NCBI GenBank assembly: GCA_030063045.1
Contig: JAQSEB010000125.1
Span: forward strand, 1-64,000
Direction: 5' to 3'
Length of the DNA: 64,000 bases
DNA from: Pratylenchus scribneri
Lineage: Eukaryota; Nematoda; Chromadorea; Rhabditida; Pratylenchidae
Shown here: positions 13,260-27,119 of the stretch, in pieces
Layout: each line of letters begins with the position of its first letter
How positions within the stretch are numbered: the stretch's first letter is position 1
Translations under genes and position numbers: made by a program
The notes under the pieces: model-generated
Seen by the model: the letters and a program-made list of their open reading frames with translations, nothing else
Databases searched by the model: none
Told to the model about the DNA's origin: nothing

Positions 13260-16200
13260 TAGGGAGTTATGGCCTTCCGTCGATTGACTCTCAAAATATG
13301 ACCCTCAAAATATTTATACCTAGTTAGGTAAAAATATGGATTTCTCGAATATGATATTTTCAATTGATCATAGAAAAATACTATTATTTTTAGAATATTA
13401 AAATAAATTTTTTACCAAAAAATTAGAAGATTTGTTGGAATAGTTGAAGAGATATGGCCTTCCGTCGAATTAAACAATTAAAATATATTGGGTCATAAAT
13501 ACGATAATAGAAAAATTTTTAAAAAAAAAATTTTGGAATTTTTAAAAAGTTGATTCTAGTAGTATTTTTAATGTAGATTCCGAATCTGAAAACGAAAATT
13601 CATTATCTTAAAAAATTAGGGAGTTATGGCCTTCCGTCGATTGACTCTCAAAATATGACCCTCAAAATATACCTAGTTAGGTAAAAATACGGATTTCTCG
13701 AATATGATATTTTCAATTGATCATAGACAAATACTATTATTTTTAGAATATTAAAATAAATTTTTTACCAAAAAATTAGAAGATTTGTTGGAATAGTTGA
13801 AGAGATATGGCCTTCCGTCGAATTAAACAATTAAAATATATTGGGTCATAAATACGATAATAGAAAAATTTTTAAAAAAAAAATTTTGGAATTTTTAAAA
13901 AGTTGATTCTAGTAGTATTTTTAATGTAGATTCCGAATCTGAAAACGAAAATTCATTATCTTAAAAAATTAGGGAGTTATGGCCTTCCGTCGATTGACTC
14001 TCAAAATATGACCCTCAAAATATTTATACCTAGTTAGGTAAAAATATGGATTTCTCGAATATGATATTTTCAATTGATCATAGAAAAATACTATTATTTT
14101 TAGAATATTAAAATAAATTTTTTACCAAAAAATTAGAAGATTTGTTGGAATAGTTGAAGAGATATGGCCTTCCGTCGAATTAAACAATTAAAATATATTG
14201 GGTCATAAATACGATAATAGAAAAATTTTTAAAAAAAAAATTTTGGAATTTTTAAAAAGTTGATTCTAGTAGTATTTTTAATGTAGATTCCGAATCTGAA
14301 AACGAAAATTCATTATCTTAAAAAATTAGGGAGTTATGGCCTTCCGTCGATTGACTCTCAAAATATGACCCTCAAAATATACCTAGTTAGGTAAAAATAC
14401 GGATTTCTCGAATATGATATTTTCAATTGATCATAGACAAATACTATTATTTTTAGAATATTAAAATAAATTTTTTACCAAAAAATTAGAAGATTTGTTG
14501 GAATAGTTGAAGAGATATGGCCTTCCGTCGAATTAAACAATTAAAATATATTGGGTCATAAATACGATAATAGAAAAATTTTTAAAAAAAAAATTTTGGA
14601 ATTTTTAAAAAGTTGATTCTAGTAGTATTTTTAATGTAGATTCCGAATCTGAAAACGAAAATTCATTATCTTAAAAAATTAGGGAGTTATGGCCTTCCGT
14701 CGATTGACTCTCAAAATATGACCCTCAAAATATACCTAGTTAGGTAAAAATACGGATTTCTCGAATATGATATTTTCAATTGATCATAGACAAATACTAT
14801 TATTTTTAGAATATTAAAATAAATTTTTTACCAAAAAATTAGAAGATTTGTTGGAATAGTTGAAGAGATATGGCCTTCCGTCGAATTGAACAATTAAAAT
14901 ATATTGGGTCATAAATACGATAATAGAAAATTTAAAAAAAAAAAATTTTTGGAATTTTTAAAAAGTTGATTCTAGTAGTATTTTTAATGTAGATTCCGAA
15001 TCTGAAAACGAAAATTCATTATCTTAAAAAATTAGGGAGTTATGGCCTTCCGTCGATTGACTCTCAAAATATGACCCTCAAAATATTTATACCTAGTTAG
15101 GTAAAAATATGGATTTCTCGAATATGATATTTTCAATTGATCATAGAAAAATACTATTATTTTTAGAATATTAAAATAAATTTTTTACCAAAAAATTAGA
15201 AGATTTGTTGGAATAGTTGAAGAGATATGGCCTTCCGTCGAATTAAACAATTAAAATATATTGGGTCATAAATACGATAATAGAAAAATTTTTAAAAAAA
15301 AAATTTTGGAATTTTTAAAAAGTTGATTCTAGTAGTATTTTTAATGTAGATTCCGAATCTGAAAACGAAAATTCATTATCTTAAAAAATTAGGGAGTTAT
15401 GGCCTTCCGTCGATTGACTCTCAAAATATGACCCTCAAAATATACCTAGTTAGGTAAAAATACGGATTTCTCGAATATGATATTTTCAATTGATCATAGA
15501 CAAATACTATTATTTTTAGAATATTAAAATAAATTTTTTACCAAAAAATTAGAAGATTTGTTGGAATAGTTGAAGAGATATGGCCTTCCGTCGAATTAAA
15601 CAATTAAAATATATTGGGTCATAAATACGATAATAGAAAAATTTTTAAAAAAAAAATTTTGGAATTTTTAAAAAGTTGATTCTAGTAGTATTTTTAATGT
15701 AGATTCCGAATCTGAAAACGAAAATTCATTATCTTAAAAAATTAGGGAGTTATGGCCTTCCGTCGATTGACTCTCAAAATATGACCCTCAAAATATTTAT
15801 ACCTAGTTAGGTAAAAATATGGATTTCTCGAATATGATATTTTCAATTGATCATAGAAAAATACTATTATTTTTAGAATATTAAAATAAATTTTTTACCA
15901 AAAAATTAGAAGATTTGTTGGAATAGTTGAAGAGATATGGCCTTCCGTCGAATTAAACAATTAAAATATATTGGGTCATAAATACGATAATAGAAAAATT
16001 TTTAAAAAAAAAATTTTGGAATTTTTAAAAAGTTGATTCTAGTAGTATTTTTAATGTAGATTCCGAATCTGAAAACGAAAATTCATTATCTTAAAAAATT
16101 AGGGAGTTATGGCCTTCCGTCGATTGACTCTCAAAATATGACCCTCAAAATATACCTAGTTAGGTAAAAATACGGATTTCTCGAATATGATATTTTCAAT

Positions 16201-16870
16201 TGATCATAGACAAATACTATTATTTTTAGAATATTAAAATAAATTTTTTACCAAAAAATTAGAAGATTTGTTGGAATAGTTGATGAGATATGGCCTTCCG
16301 TCGAATTAAACAATTAAAATATATTGGGTCATAAATACGATAATAGAAAAATTTTTAAAAAAAAATTTTGGAATTTTTAAAAAGTTGATTCTAGTAGTAT
16401 TTTTAATGTAGATTCCGAATCTGAAAACGAAAATTCATTATCTTAAAAAATTAGGGAGTTATGGCCTTCCGTCGATTGACTCTCAAAATATGACCCTCAA
16501 AATATACCTAGTTAGGTAAAAATATGGATTTCTCGAATATGATATTTTCAATTGATCATAGAAAAATACTATTATTTTTAGAATATTAAAATAAATTTTT
16601 TACCAAAAAATTAGAAGATTTGTTGGAATAGTTGAAGAGATATGGCCTTCCGTCGAATTAAACAATTAAAATATATTGGGTCATAAATACGATAATAGAA
16701 AAATTTTTAAAAAAAAAATTTTGGAATTTTTAAAAAGTTGATTCTAGTAGTATTTTTAATGTAGATTCCGAATCTGAAAACGAAAATTCATTATCTTAAA
16801 AAATTAGGGAGTTATGGCCTTCCGTCGATTGACTCTCAAAATATGACCCTCAAAATATACCTAGTTAGGT
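13260..16870 (+). repeat. 1773-bp higher-order repeat in satellite A
   Basis: The insertion variant TATTTATACC occurs at 13311, 14021, 15084 and 15794. Its spacing is 710, 1063 and 710, so the pattern repeats with a period of 1773 bp (five dimers). Smaller local duplications are seen upstream: about 689 bp, marked by GAATCTTAAA at 10101 and 10790, and about 1736 bp, marked by TGAAAGGATATGG near 6495 and 8231. Confidence 0.75.
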
Positions 16871-17038
16871 AAAAATACGGATTTCTCGAATATGATATTT
16901 TCAATTGATCATAGACAAATACTATTATTTTTAGGTAAAAAATTTATTTTAATATTCTAAAAATAATAGTATTTGTCTATGATCAATTGAAAATATCATA
17001 TTCGAGAAATCCGTATTTTTACCTAACTAGGTATATTT
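16853..17038. repeat. Palindromic strand-switch point of satellite A
   Basis: Left arm 16853-16933 and right arm 16958-17038 are perfect reverse complements over 81 bp, separated by a 24-nt spacer (16934-16957) that is itself satellite sequence. Beyond the arms the inverted homology continues imperfectly for kilobases, because everything to the right up to about 20625 is satellite A in reverse orientation. Confidence 0.9.
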
Positions 17039-20000
17039 GGAGGGTCAATTGACGGAAGGCCATAACTCCCTAATTTTTTAAGATAATGAATTTTCGTTTT
17101 CAGATTCGGAATCTACATTAAAAATACTACTAGAATCAACTTTTCAAAAATTCCAGAATTTTTTTTTAAAAATTTTTCTATTATCGTATTTATGACCCAA
17201 TATATTTTAATTGTTCAATTCGACGGAAGGCCATATCTCTTCAACTATTTCAACAAATCTTCTAATTTTTTGGTAAAAAATTTATTTTAATATTCTAAAA
17301 ATAATAGTATTTGTCTATGATCAATTGAAAATATCATATTCAGAAATCCATATTTTTAACTAACTAGGTATATTTTGAGGGTCATATTTTGAGAGTCAAT
17401 CGACGGAAGGCCATAACTCCCTAATTTTTTAAGATAATGAATTTTCGTTTTCAGATTCGGAATCTACATAAAAAATACTACTAGAATCAATTTTTAAAAA
17501 TTCCAAAATTTTTTTTTTAAAAATTTTCTATTATCGTATTTATGACCCAATATATTTTAATTGTTCAATTCGACGGAAGGCCATATCTCTTCAACTATTC
17601 CAACAAATCTTCTAATTTTTTGGTAAAAAATTTATTTTAATATTCTAAAAATAATAGTATTTGTCTATGATCAATTGAAAATATCATATTCGAGAAATCC
17701 ATATTTTTAACTAACTAGGTATATTTTGAGGGTCATATTTTGAGAGTAAATCGACGGAAGACCATAACTCCCTAATTTTTTAAGATAATGAATTTTCGTT
17801 TTCAGATTCGGAATCTACATTAAAAATACTACTAGAATCAACTTTTTAAAAATTCCAAAATTTTTTTTTAAAAATTTTTCTATTATCGTATTTATGACCC
17901 AATATATTTTAATTGTTCAATTCGACGGAAGGCCATATCTCTTCAACTATTCCAACAAATCTTCTAATTTTTTGGTAAAAAATTTATTTTAATATTCTAA
18001 AAATAATAGTATTTGTCTATGATCAATTGAAAATATCATATTCGAGAAATCCATATTTTTACCTAACTTGGTATATTTTGAGGTTCAATCGACGGAAGGC
18101 CATAACTCCCTAATTTTTTAAGATAATGAATTTTCGTTTTCAGATTCGGAATCTACATTAAAAATACTACTAGAATCAACTTTTTAAAAATTCCAAAATT
18201 TTTTTTTAAAAATTTTTCTATTATCGTATTTATGACCCAATATATTTTAATTGGTTAATTCGATGGAAGGCCATATCTCTTCAACTATTCCAACAAATCT
18301 TCTAATTTTTTGGTAAAAAATTTATTTTAATATTCTAAAAATAATAGTATTTGTCTATGACCAATTGTAAATATCATATTCGAGAAATCCGTATTTTTAC
18401 CTAACTAGGTATATTTTGAGGGTCATATTTTGAGAGTCAATCAACGGAAGGCCATAACTCCCTAATTTTTTAAGATAATGAATTTTCGTTTTCAGATTCG
18501 GAATCTACATTAAAAATACTACTAGAATCAACTTTTTAAAAATTCCAAAATTTTTTTTTTAAAAATTTTCTATTATCGTATTTATGACCCAATATATTTT
18601 AATTGTTCAATTCGACGGAAGGCCATATCTCTTCAACTATTCAAACAAATCTTCTAATTTTTTGGTAAAAAATTTATTTTAATATTCTAAAAATAATAGT
18701 ATTTGTCTATGATCAATTGAAAATATCATATTCGAGAAATCCATATTTTTACCTAACTAGGTATATTTTGAGGGTCATATTTTGAGAGTCAATCGACGGA
18801 AGGCCATAACTCCCTAATTTTTTAAGATAATGAATTTTCGTTTTCAGATTCGGAATCTACATTAAAAATACTACTAGAATCAACTTTTTAAAAATTCCAA
18901 AATTTTTTTTTTAAAAATTTTCTATTATCGTATTTATGACCCAATATATTTTAATTGTTCAATTCGACAGAAGGCCATATCTCTTCAACTATTCCAACAA
19001 ATCTTCTAATTTTTTGGTAAAAAATTTATTTTAATATTCTAAAAATAATAGTATTTGTCTATGATCAATTGAAAATATCATATTCGAGAAATCCATATTT
19101 TTAACTAACTAGGTATATTTTGAGGGTCATATTTTGAGAGTCAATCGACGGAAGGCCATAACTCCCTAATTTTTTAAGATAATGAATTTTCGTTTTCAGA
19201 TTCGGAATCTACATTAAAAATACTACTAGAATCAACTTTTTAAAAATTCCAAAATTTTTTTTTTAAAATTTTCTATTATCGTATTTATGACTAAATATAT
19301 TTTAATTGTTCAATTCGACAGAAGGCCATATCTCTTCAACTATTCCAACAAATCTTCTAATTTTTTGGTAAAAAATTTATTTTAATATTCTAAAAATAAT
19401 AGTATTTGTCTATGATCAATTGAAAATATCATATTCGAGAAATCCATATTTTTAACTAACTAGGTATATTTTTAGGTTCAATCGACGGAAGGCCATAACT
19501 CCCTAATTTTTTAAGATAATGAATTTTCGTTTTCAGATTCGGAATCTACATTAAAAATACTACTAGAATCAACTTTTTAAAAATTCCAAAATTTTTTTTT
19601 TAAAAATTTTCTATTATCGTATTTATGACCCAATATATTTTAATTGGTTAATTCGATGGAAGGCCATATCTCTTCAACTATTCCAACAAATCTTCTAATT
19701 TTTTGGTAAAAAATTTATTTTAATATTCTAAAAATAATAGTATTTGTCTATGATCAATTGAAAATATCATATTCGAGAAATCCATATTTTTACCTAACTA
19801 GGTATATTTTGAGGGTCATATTTTGAGAGTCAATCGACGGAAGGCCATAACTCCCTAATTTTTTAAGATAATGAATTTTCGTTTTCAGATTCGGAATCTA
19901 CATTAAAAATACTACTAGAATCAACTTTTTAAAAATTCCAAAATTTTTTTTTTAAAAATTTTCTATTATCGTATTTATGACCCAATATATTTTAATTGTT

Positions 20001-20625
20001 CAATTCGACGGAAGGCCATATCTCTTCAACTATTCTAACAAATCTTCTAATTTTTTGGTAAAAAATTTATTTTAATATTCTAAAAATAATAGTATTTGTC
20101 TATGATCAATTGAAAATATCATATTCGAGAAATCCATATTTTTACCTAACTTGGTATATTTTTAGGTTCAATCGACGGAAGGCCATAACTCCCTAATTTT
20201 TTAAGATAATGAATTTTCGTTTTCAGATTCGGAATCTACATTAAAAATACTACTAGAATCAACTTTTTAAAAATTCCAAAATTTTTTTTTAAAAATTTTT
20301 CTATTATCGTATTTATGACCCAATATATTTTAATTGGTTAATTCGATGGAAGGCCATATCTCTTCAACTATTCCAACAAATCTTCTAATTTTTTGGTAAA
20401 AAATTTATTTTAATATTCTAAAAATAATAGTATTTGTCTATGACCAATTGTAAATATCATATTCGAGAAATCCGTATTTTTACCTAACTAGGTATATTTT
20501 GAGGGTCATATTTTGAGAGTCAATCGACGGAAGGCCATAACTCCCTAATTTTTTAAGATAATGAATTTTCGTTTTCAGATTCGGAATCTACATTAAAAAT
20601 ACTACTAGAATCAACTTTTTAAAAA
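16934..20625 (-). repeat. Satellite A, inverted array
   Basis: About ten to eleven dimers in reverse orientation, recognised by GACGGAAGGCCATA replacing TATGGCCTTCCGTC. It has its own variants (GGTTAATTCGATGG, CCAATTGTAAATATC) not seen in the forward part. These variants repeat at 18253/20336 and 18361/20444, giving a 2083-bp higher-order period. The array ends abruptly inside a unit at about 20620-20632, where satellite B starts. Confidence 0.9.
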
Positions 20626-20631
20626 TTTTTT

Positions 20632-23600
20632 ATGAATTTTTGAATATATTATATCCATATATGGGGTATATAAGGGGTTTGAAACATTTTATGACCTAGG
20701 TTTTGAACTTTTTGGAATTTTTTTAATTCCATCGTATTCTCCATCTAATTCTACAGGCGAACGTCAATTTATTTTTATTCAATTCTTCCATATTGATTTT
20801 TTATGAATTTTTGAATATATTATATCCATATATGTAGTATTTAAGGGGTATGAAACATTTTATGACCTAGGTTTTGAACTTTTTTGAATTTTTTTAATTC
20901 CATCGTATTCTCCATCTAATTCTACAGGCGAACGTCAATTTATTTTTATTCATTTCATCCATATTGATTTTTTATGAATTTTTGAATATATTATATCCAT
21001 ATATGGGGTATTTAAGGGGTTTGAAACATTTTATGGCTTAGGTTTTGAACTTTTTGGAATTTTTTTAATTCCATCGTATTCTCCATCTAATTCTACAGGC
21101 GAACGTCAATTTATTTTTATTCATTTCATCCATATTGATTTTTTATGAATTTTTGAATATATTATATCCATATATGGGGTATTTAAGGGGTTTGAAACAT
21201 TTTATGGCTTAGGTTTTGAACTTTTTGGAATTTTTTTAATTCCATCGTATTCTCCATCTAATTCTACAGACGAACGTCAATTTATTTTTATTCAATTCTT
21301 CCATATTGATTTTTTATGAATTTTTGAATATATTATATCCATATATGGGGTATTTAAGGGGTTTGAGACATTTTATGGCCTAGATTTTGAACTTTTTTGA
21401 ATTTTTTCATTTCCATCGTATTCTCCATCTAATTCTACAGGCGAAAGTCAATTTATTTTTATTCAATTCATCCACATTGATTTTTTATGAATTTTTGAAT
21501 ATATTATATCCATATATGGGGTATTTAAGGGGTTTGAAACATTTTATAGCCTAGGTTTTGAACTTTTTGAAATTTTTTCATTTCCATCATATTCTCCATC
21601 TAATTCTACAGGCGAAAGTCAATTTATTTTTATTCAATTCATCCACATTGATTTTTTATGAATTTTTGAATATATTATATCCATATATGTAGTATTTAAG
21701 GGGTATGAAACATTTTATGACCTAGGTTTTGAACTTTTTGGAATTTTTTTAATTCCATCGTATTCTCCATCTAATTCTACAGGCGAACGTCAATTTATTT
21801 TTATTCAATTCATCCACATTGATTTTTATGAATTTTTGAATATATTATATCCATATATGGGGTATATAAGGGGTTTGAAATATTTTATGACCTAGGTTTT
21901 GAACTTTTTGGAATTTTTTTAATTCCATCGTATTCTCCATCTAATTCTACAGGCGAACGTCAATTTATTTTTATTCAATTCATCCACATTGATTTTTATG
22001 AATTTTTGAATATATTATATCCATATATGTAGTATTTAAGGGGTATGAAACATTTTATGACCTAGGTTTTGAACTTTTTTGAATTTTTTTTAATTCCATC
22101 GTATTCTCCATCTAATTCTACAGGCGAACGTCAATTTATTTTTATTCAATTCTTCCATATTGATTTTTTATGAATTTTTGAATATATTATATCCATATAT
22201 TAGTATTTAAGGGGTATGAAACATTTTATGACCTAGGTTTTGAACTTTTTTGAATTTTTTTAATTCCATCATATTCTCCATCTAATTCTACAGGCGAACG
22301 TCAATTTATTTTTATTCATTTCATCCATATTGATTTTTTATGAATTTTTGAATATATTATATCCATATATGTAGTATTTAAGGGGTATGAAACATTTTAT
22401 GACCTAGGTTTTGAACTTTTTTGAAATTTTTTCATTTCCATCGTATTCTCCATCTAATTCTACAGGCGAACGTCAATTTATTTTTATTCATTTCATCCAT
22501 ATTGATTTTTTATGAATTTTTGAATATATTATATCCATATATGGGGTATTTAAGGGGTTTGAAACATTTTATGGCTTAGGTTTTGAACTTTTTGGAATTT
22601 TTTTAATTCCATCGTATTCTCCATCTAATTCTACAGGCGAACGTCAATTTATTTTTATTCAATTCATCCACATTGATTTTTTATGAATTTTTGAATATAT
22701 TATATCCATATATGGGGTATATAAGGGGTTTGAAACATTTTATTACCTAGGTTTTGAACTTTTTGGAATTTTTTTAATTCCATCGTATTCTCCATCTAAT
22801 TCTACAGGCGAACGTCAATTTATTTTTATTCATTTCATCCATATTGATTTTTTATGAATTTTTGATATATTATATCCATATATGTAGTATTTAAGGGGTA
22901 TGAAACATTTTATGACCTAGGTTTTGAACTTTTTTGAATTTTTTTAATTCCATCGTATTCTCCATCTAATTCTACAGGCGAACGTCAATTTATTTTTATT
23001 CAATTCTTCCATATTGATTTTTTATGAATTTTTGAATATATTATATCCATATATTAGTATTTAAGGGGTATGAAACATTTTATGACCTAGGTTTTGAACT
23101 TTTTGGAATTTTTTTAATTCCATCGTATTCTCCATCTAATTCTACAGGCGAACGTCAATTTATTTTTATTCATTTCATCCACATTGATTTTTTATGAATT
23201 TTTGAATATATTATATCCATATATGGGGTATATAAGGGTTTTGAAACATTTTATTACCTAGGTTTTGAACTTTTTGGAATTTTTTTAATTCCATCGTATT
23301 CTCCATCTAATTCTACAGGCGAACGTCAATTTATTTTTATTCATTTCATCCATATTGATTTTTTATGAATTTTTGATATATTATATCCATATATGTAGTA
23401 TTTAAGGGGTATGAAACATTTTATGACCTAGGTTTTGAACTTTTTTGAATTTTTTTAATTCCATCGTATTCTCCATCTAATTCTACAGGCGAACGTCAAT
23501 TTATTTTTATTCAATTCTTCCATATTGATTTTTTATGAATTTTTGAATATATTATATCCATATATTAGTATTTAAGGGGTATGAAACATTTTATGACCTA

Positions 23601-26600
23601 GGTTTTGAACTTTTTTGAATTTTTTTAATTCCATCATATTCTCCATCTAATTCTACAGGCGAACGTCAATTTATTTTTATTCATTTCATCCATATTGATT
23701 TTTTATGAATTTTTGAATATATTATATCCATATATGTAGTATTTAAGGGGTATGAAACATTTTATGACCTAGGTTTTGAACTTTTTTGAATTTTTTTAAT
23801 TCCATCGTATTCTCCATCTAATTCTACAGGCGAACGTCAATTTATTTTTATTCATTTCATCCATATTGATTTTTTATGAATTTTTGAATATATTATATCC
23901 ATATATGGGGTATATAAGGGGTTTGAAACATTTTATGACCTAGGTTTTGAACTTTTTGGAATTTTTTTAATTCCATCGTATTCTCCATCTAATTCTACAG
24001 GCGAACGTCAATTTATTTTTATTCAATTCTTCCATATTGATTTTTTATGAATTTTTGAATATATTATATCCATATATGTAGTATTTAAGGGGTATGAAAC
24101 ATTTTATGACCTAGGTTTTGAACTTTTTTGAATTTTTTTAATTCCATCGTATTCTCCATCTAATTCTACAGGCGAACGTCAATTTATTTTTATTCATTTC
24201 ATCCATATTGATTTTTTATGAATTTTTGAATATATTATATCCATATATGGGGTATTTAAGGGGTTTGAAACATTTTATGGCTTAGGTTTTGAACTTTTTG
24301 GAATTTTTTTAATTCCATCGTATTCTCCATCTAATTCTACAGGCGAACGTCAATTTATTTTTATTCATTTCATCCATATTGATTTTTTATGAATTTTTGA
24401 ATATATTATATCCATATATGGGGTATTTAAGGGGTTTGAAACATTTTATGGCTTAGGTTTTGAACTTTTTGGAATTTTTTTAATTCCATCGTATTCTCCA
24501 TCTAATTCTACAGACGAACGTCAATTTATTTTTATTCAATTCTTCCATATTGATTTTTTATGAATTTTTGAATATATTATATCCATATATGGGGTATTTA
24601 AGGGGTTTGAGACATTTTATGGCCTAGATTTTGAACTTTTTTGAATTTTTTCATTTCCATCGTATTCTCCATCTAATTCTACAGGCGAAAGTCAATTTAT
24701 TTTTATTCAATTCATCCACATTGATTTTTTATGAATTTTTGAATATATTATATCCATATATGGGGTATTTAAGGGGTTTGAAACATTTTATAGCCTAGGT
24801 TTTGAACTTTTTGAAATTTTTTCATTTCCATCATATTCTCCATCTAATTCTACAGGCGAAAGTCAATTTATTTTTATTCAATTCATCCACATTGATTTTT
24901 TATGAATTTTTGAATATATTATATCCATATATGTAGTATTTAAGGGGTATGAAACATTTTATGACCTAGGTTTTGAACTTTTTGGAATTTTTTTAATTCC
25001 ATCGTATTCTCCATCTAATTCTACAGGCGAACGTCAATTTATTTTTATTCAATTCATCCACATTGATTTTTATGAATTTTTGAATATATTATATCCATAT
25101 ATGGGGTATATAAGGGGTTTGAAATATTTTATGACCTAGGTTTTGAACTTTTTGGAATTTTTTTAATTCCATCGTATTCTCCATCTAATTCTACAGGCGA
25201 ACGTCAATTTATTTTTATTCAATTCATCCACATTGATTTTTATGAATTTTTGAATATATTATATCCATATATGTAGTATTTAAGGGGTATGAAACATTTT
25301 ATGACCTAGGTTTTGAACTTTTTTGAATTTTTTTTAATTCCATCGTATTCTCCATCTAATTCTACAGGCGAACGTCAATTTATTTTTATTCAATTCTTCC
25401 ATATTGATTTTTTATGAATTTTTGAATATATTATATCCATATATTAGTATTTAAGGGGTATGAAACATTTTATGACCTAGGTTTTGAACTTTTTTGAATT
25501 TTTTTAATTCCATCATATTCTCCATCTAATTCTACAGGCGAACGTCAATTTATTTTTATTCATTTCATCCATATTGATTTTTTATGAATTTTTGAATATA
25601 TTATATCCATATATGTAGTATTTAAGGGGTATGAAACATTTTATGACCTAGGTTTTGAACTTTTTTGAAATTTTTTCATTTCCATCGTATTCTCCATCTA
25701 ATTCTACAGGCGAACGTCAATTTATTTTTATTCATTTCATCCATATTGATTTTTTATGAATTTTTGAATATATTATATCCATATATGGGGTATTTAAGGG
25801 GTTTGAAACATTTTATGGCTTAGGTTTTGAACTTTTTGGAATTTTTTTAATTCCATCGTATTCTCCATCTAATTCTACAGGCGAACGTCAATTTATTTTT
25901 ATTCAATTCATCCACATTGATTTTTTATGAATTTTTGAATATATTATATCCATATATGGGGTATATAAGGGGTTTGAAACATTTTATTACCTAGGTTTTG
26001 AACTTTTTGGAATTTTTTTAATTCCATCGTATTCTCCATCTAATTCTACAGGCGAACGTCAATTTATTTTTATTCATTTCATCCATATTGATTTTTTATG
26101 AATTTTTGATATATTATATCCATATATGTAGTATTTAAGGGGTATGAAACATTTTATGACCTAGGTTTTGAACTTTTTTGAATTTTTTTAATTCCATCGT
26201 ATTCTCCATCTAATTCTACAGGCGAACGTCAATTTATTTTTATTCAATTCTTCCATATTGATTTTTTATGAATTTTTGAATATATTATATCCATATATTA
26301 GTATTTAAGGGGTATGAAACATTTTATGACCTAGGTTTTGAACTTTTTGGAATTTTTTTAATTCCATCGTATTCTCCATCTAATTCTACAGGCGAACGTC
26401 AATTTATTTTTATTCATTTCATCCACATTGATTTTTTATGAATTTTTGAATATATTATATCCATATATGGGGTATATAAGGGTTTTGAAACATTTTATTA
26501 CCTAGGTTTTGAACTTTTTGGAATTTTTTTAATTCCATCGTATTCTCCATCTAATTCTACAGGCGAACGTCAATTTATTTTTATTCATTTCATCCATATT

Positions 26601-27119
26601 GATTTTTTATGAATTTTTGATATATTATATCCATATATGTAGTATTTAAGGGGTATGAAACATTTTATGACCTAGGTTTTGAACTTTTTTGAATTTTTTT
26701 AATTCCATCGTATTCTCCATCTAATTCTACAGGCGAACGTCAATTTATTTTTATTCAATTCTTCCATATTGATTTTTTATGAATTTTTGAATATATTATA
26801 TCCATATATTAGTATTTAAGGGGTATGAAACATTTTATGACCTAGGTTTTGAACTTTTTTGAATTTTTTTAATTCCATCATATTCTCCATCTAATTCTAC
26901 AGGCGAACGTCAATTTATTTTTATTCATTTCATCCATATTGATTTTTTATGAATTTTTGAATATATTATATCCATATATGTAGTATTTAAGGGGTATGAA
27001 ACATTTTATGACCTAGGTTTTGAACTTTTTTGAATTTTTTTAATTCCATCGTATTCTCCATCTAATTCTACAGGCGAACGTCAATTTATTTTTATTCATT
27101 TCATCCATATTGATTTTTT
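20632..27119 (+). repeat. 3244-bp higher-order repeat in satellite B, two copies
   Basis: Rare variants recur at exactly +3244 bp: CAGACGAACG at 21267/24511, GTTTGAGACATT at 21361/24605 and the unit-type order from the array start (about 20640/23884). The block is 19 monomers. Shorter internal blocks are visible too, such as the TTTTGATATATT deletion variant 511 bp apart (about 22861/23372 and again in copy two). Confidence 0.85.

Larger units (their letters stand above)
605..16933 (+). repeat. Satellite A, forward-oriented array (dimeric unit ~340-352 bp)
   Basis: Roughly 46 copies of a dimer. One half carries GGGAGTTATGGCCTTCCGTC followed by GATTGACTCTC. The other carries GAAGAGATATGGCC followed by TTCCGTCGAATTGAAC. 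The two halves are about 170 bp each and share the TATGGCCTTCCGTCGA core, so the dimer arose by doubling of one monomer. Length classes near 338 and 352 bp differ mainly by gain or loss of a 14-bp GACTCTCAAAATAT duplication. Copies are nearly identical, with diagnostic variants (ACCAAGTTAGG against ACCTAGTTAGG; GAATTGAAC against GAATTAAAC) that define higher-order repeats. No coding potential. Confidence 0.95.

Noticed and set aside
605..20625. CRISPR-like array
   Set aside because: Units are contiguous long satellites with no unique spacers, in eukaryotic DNA.
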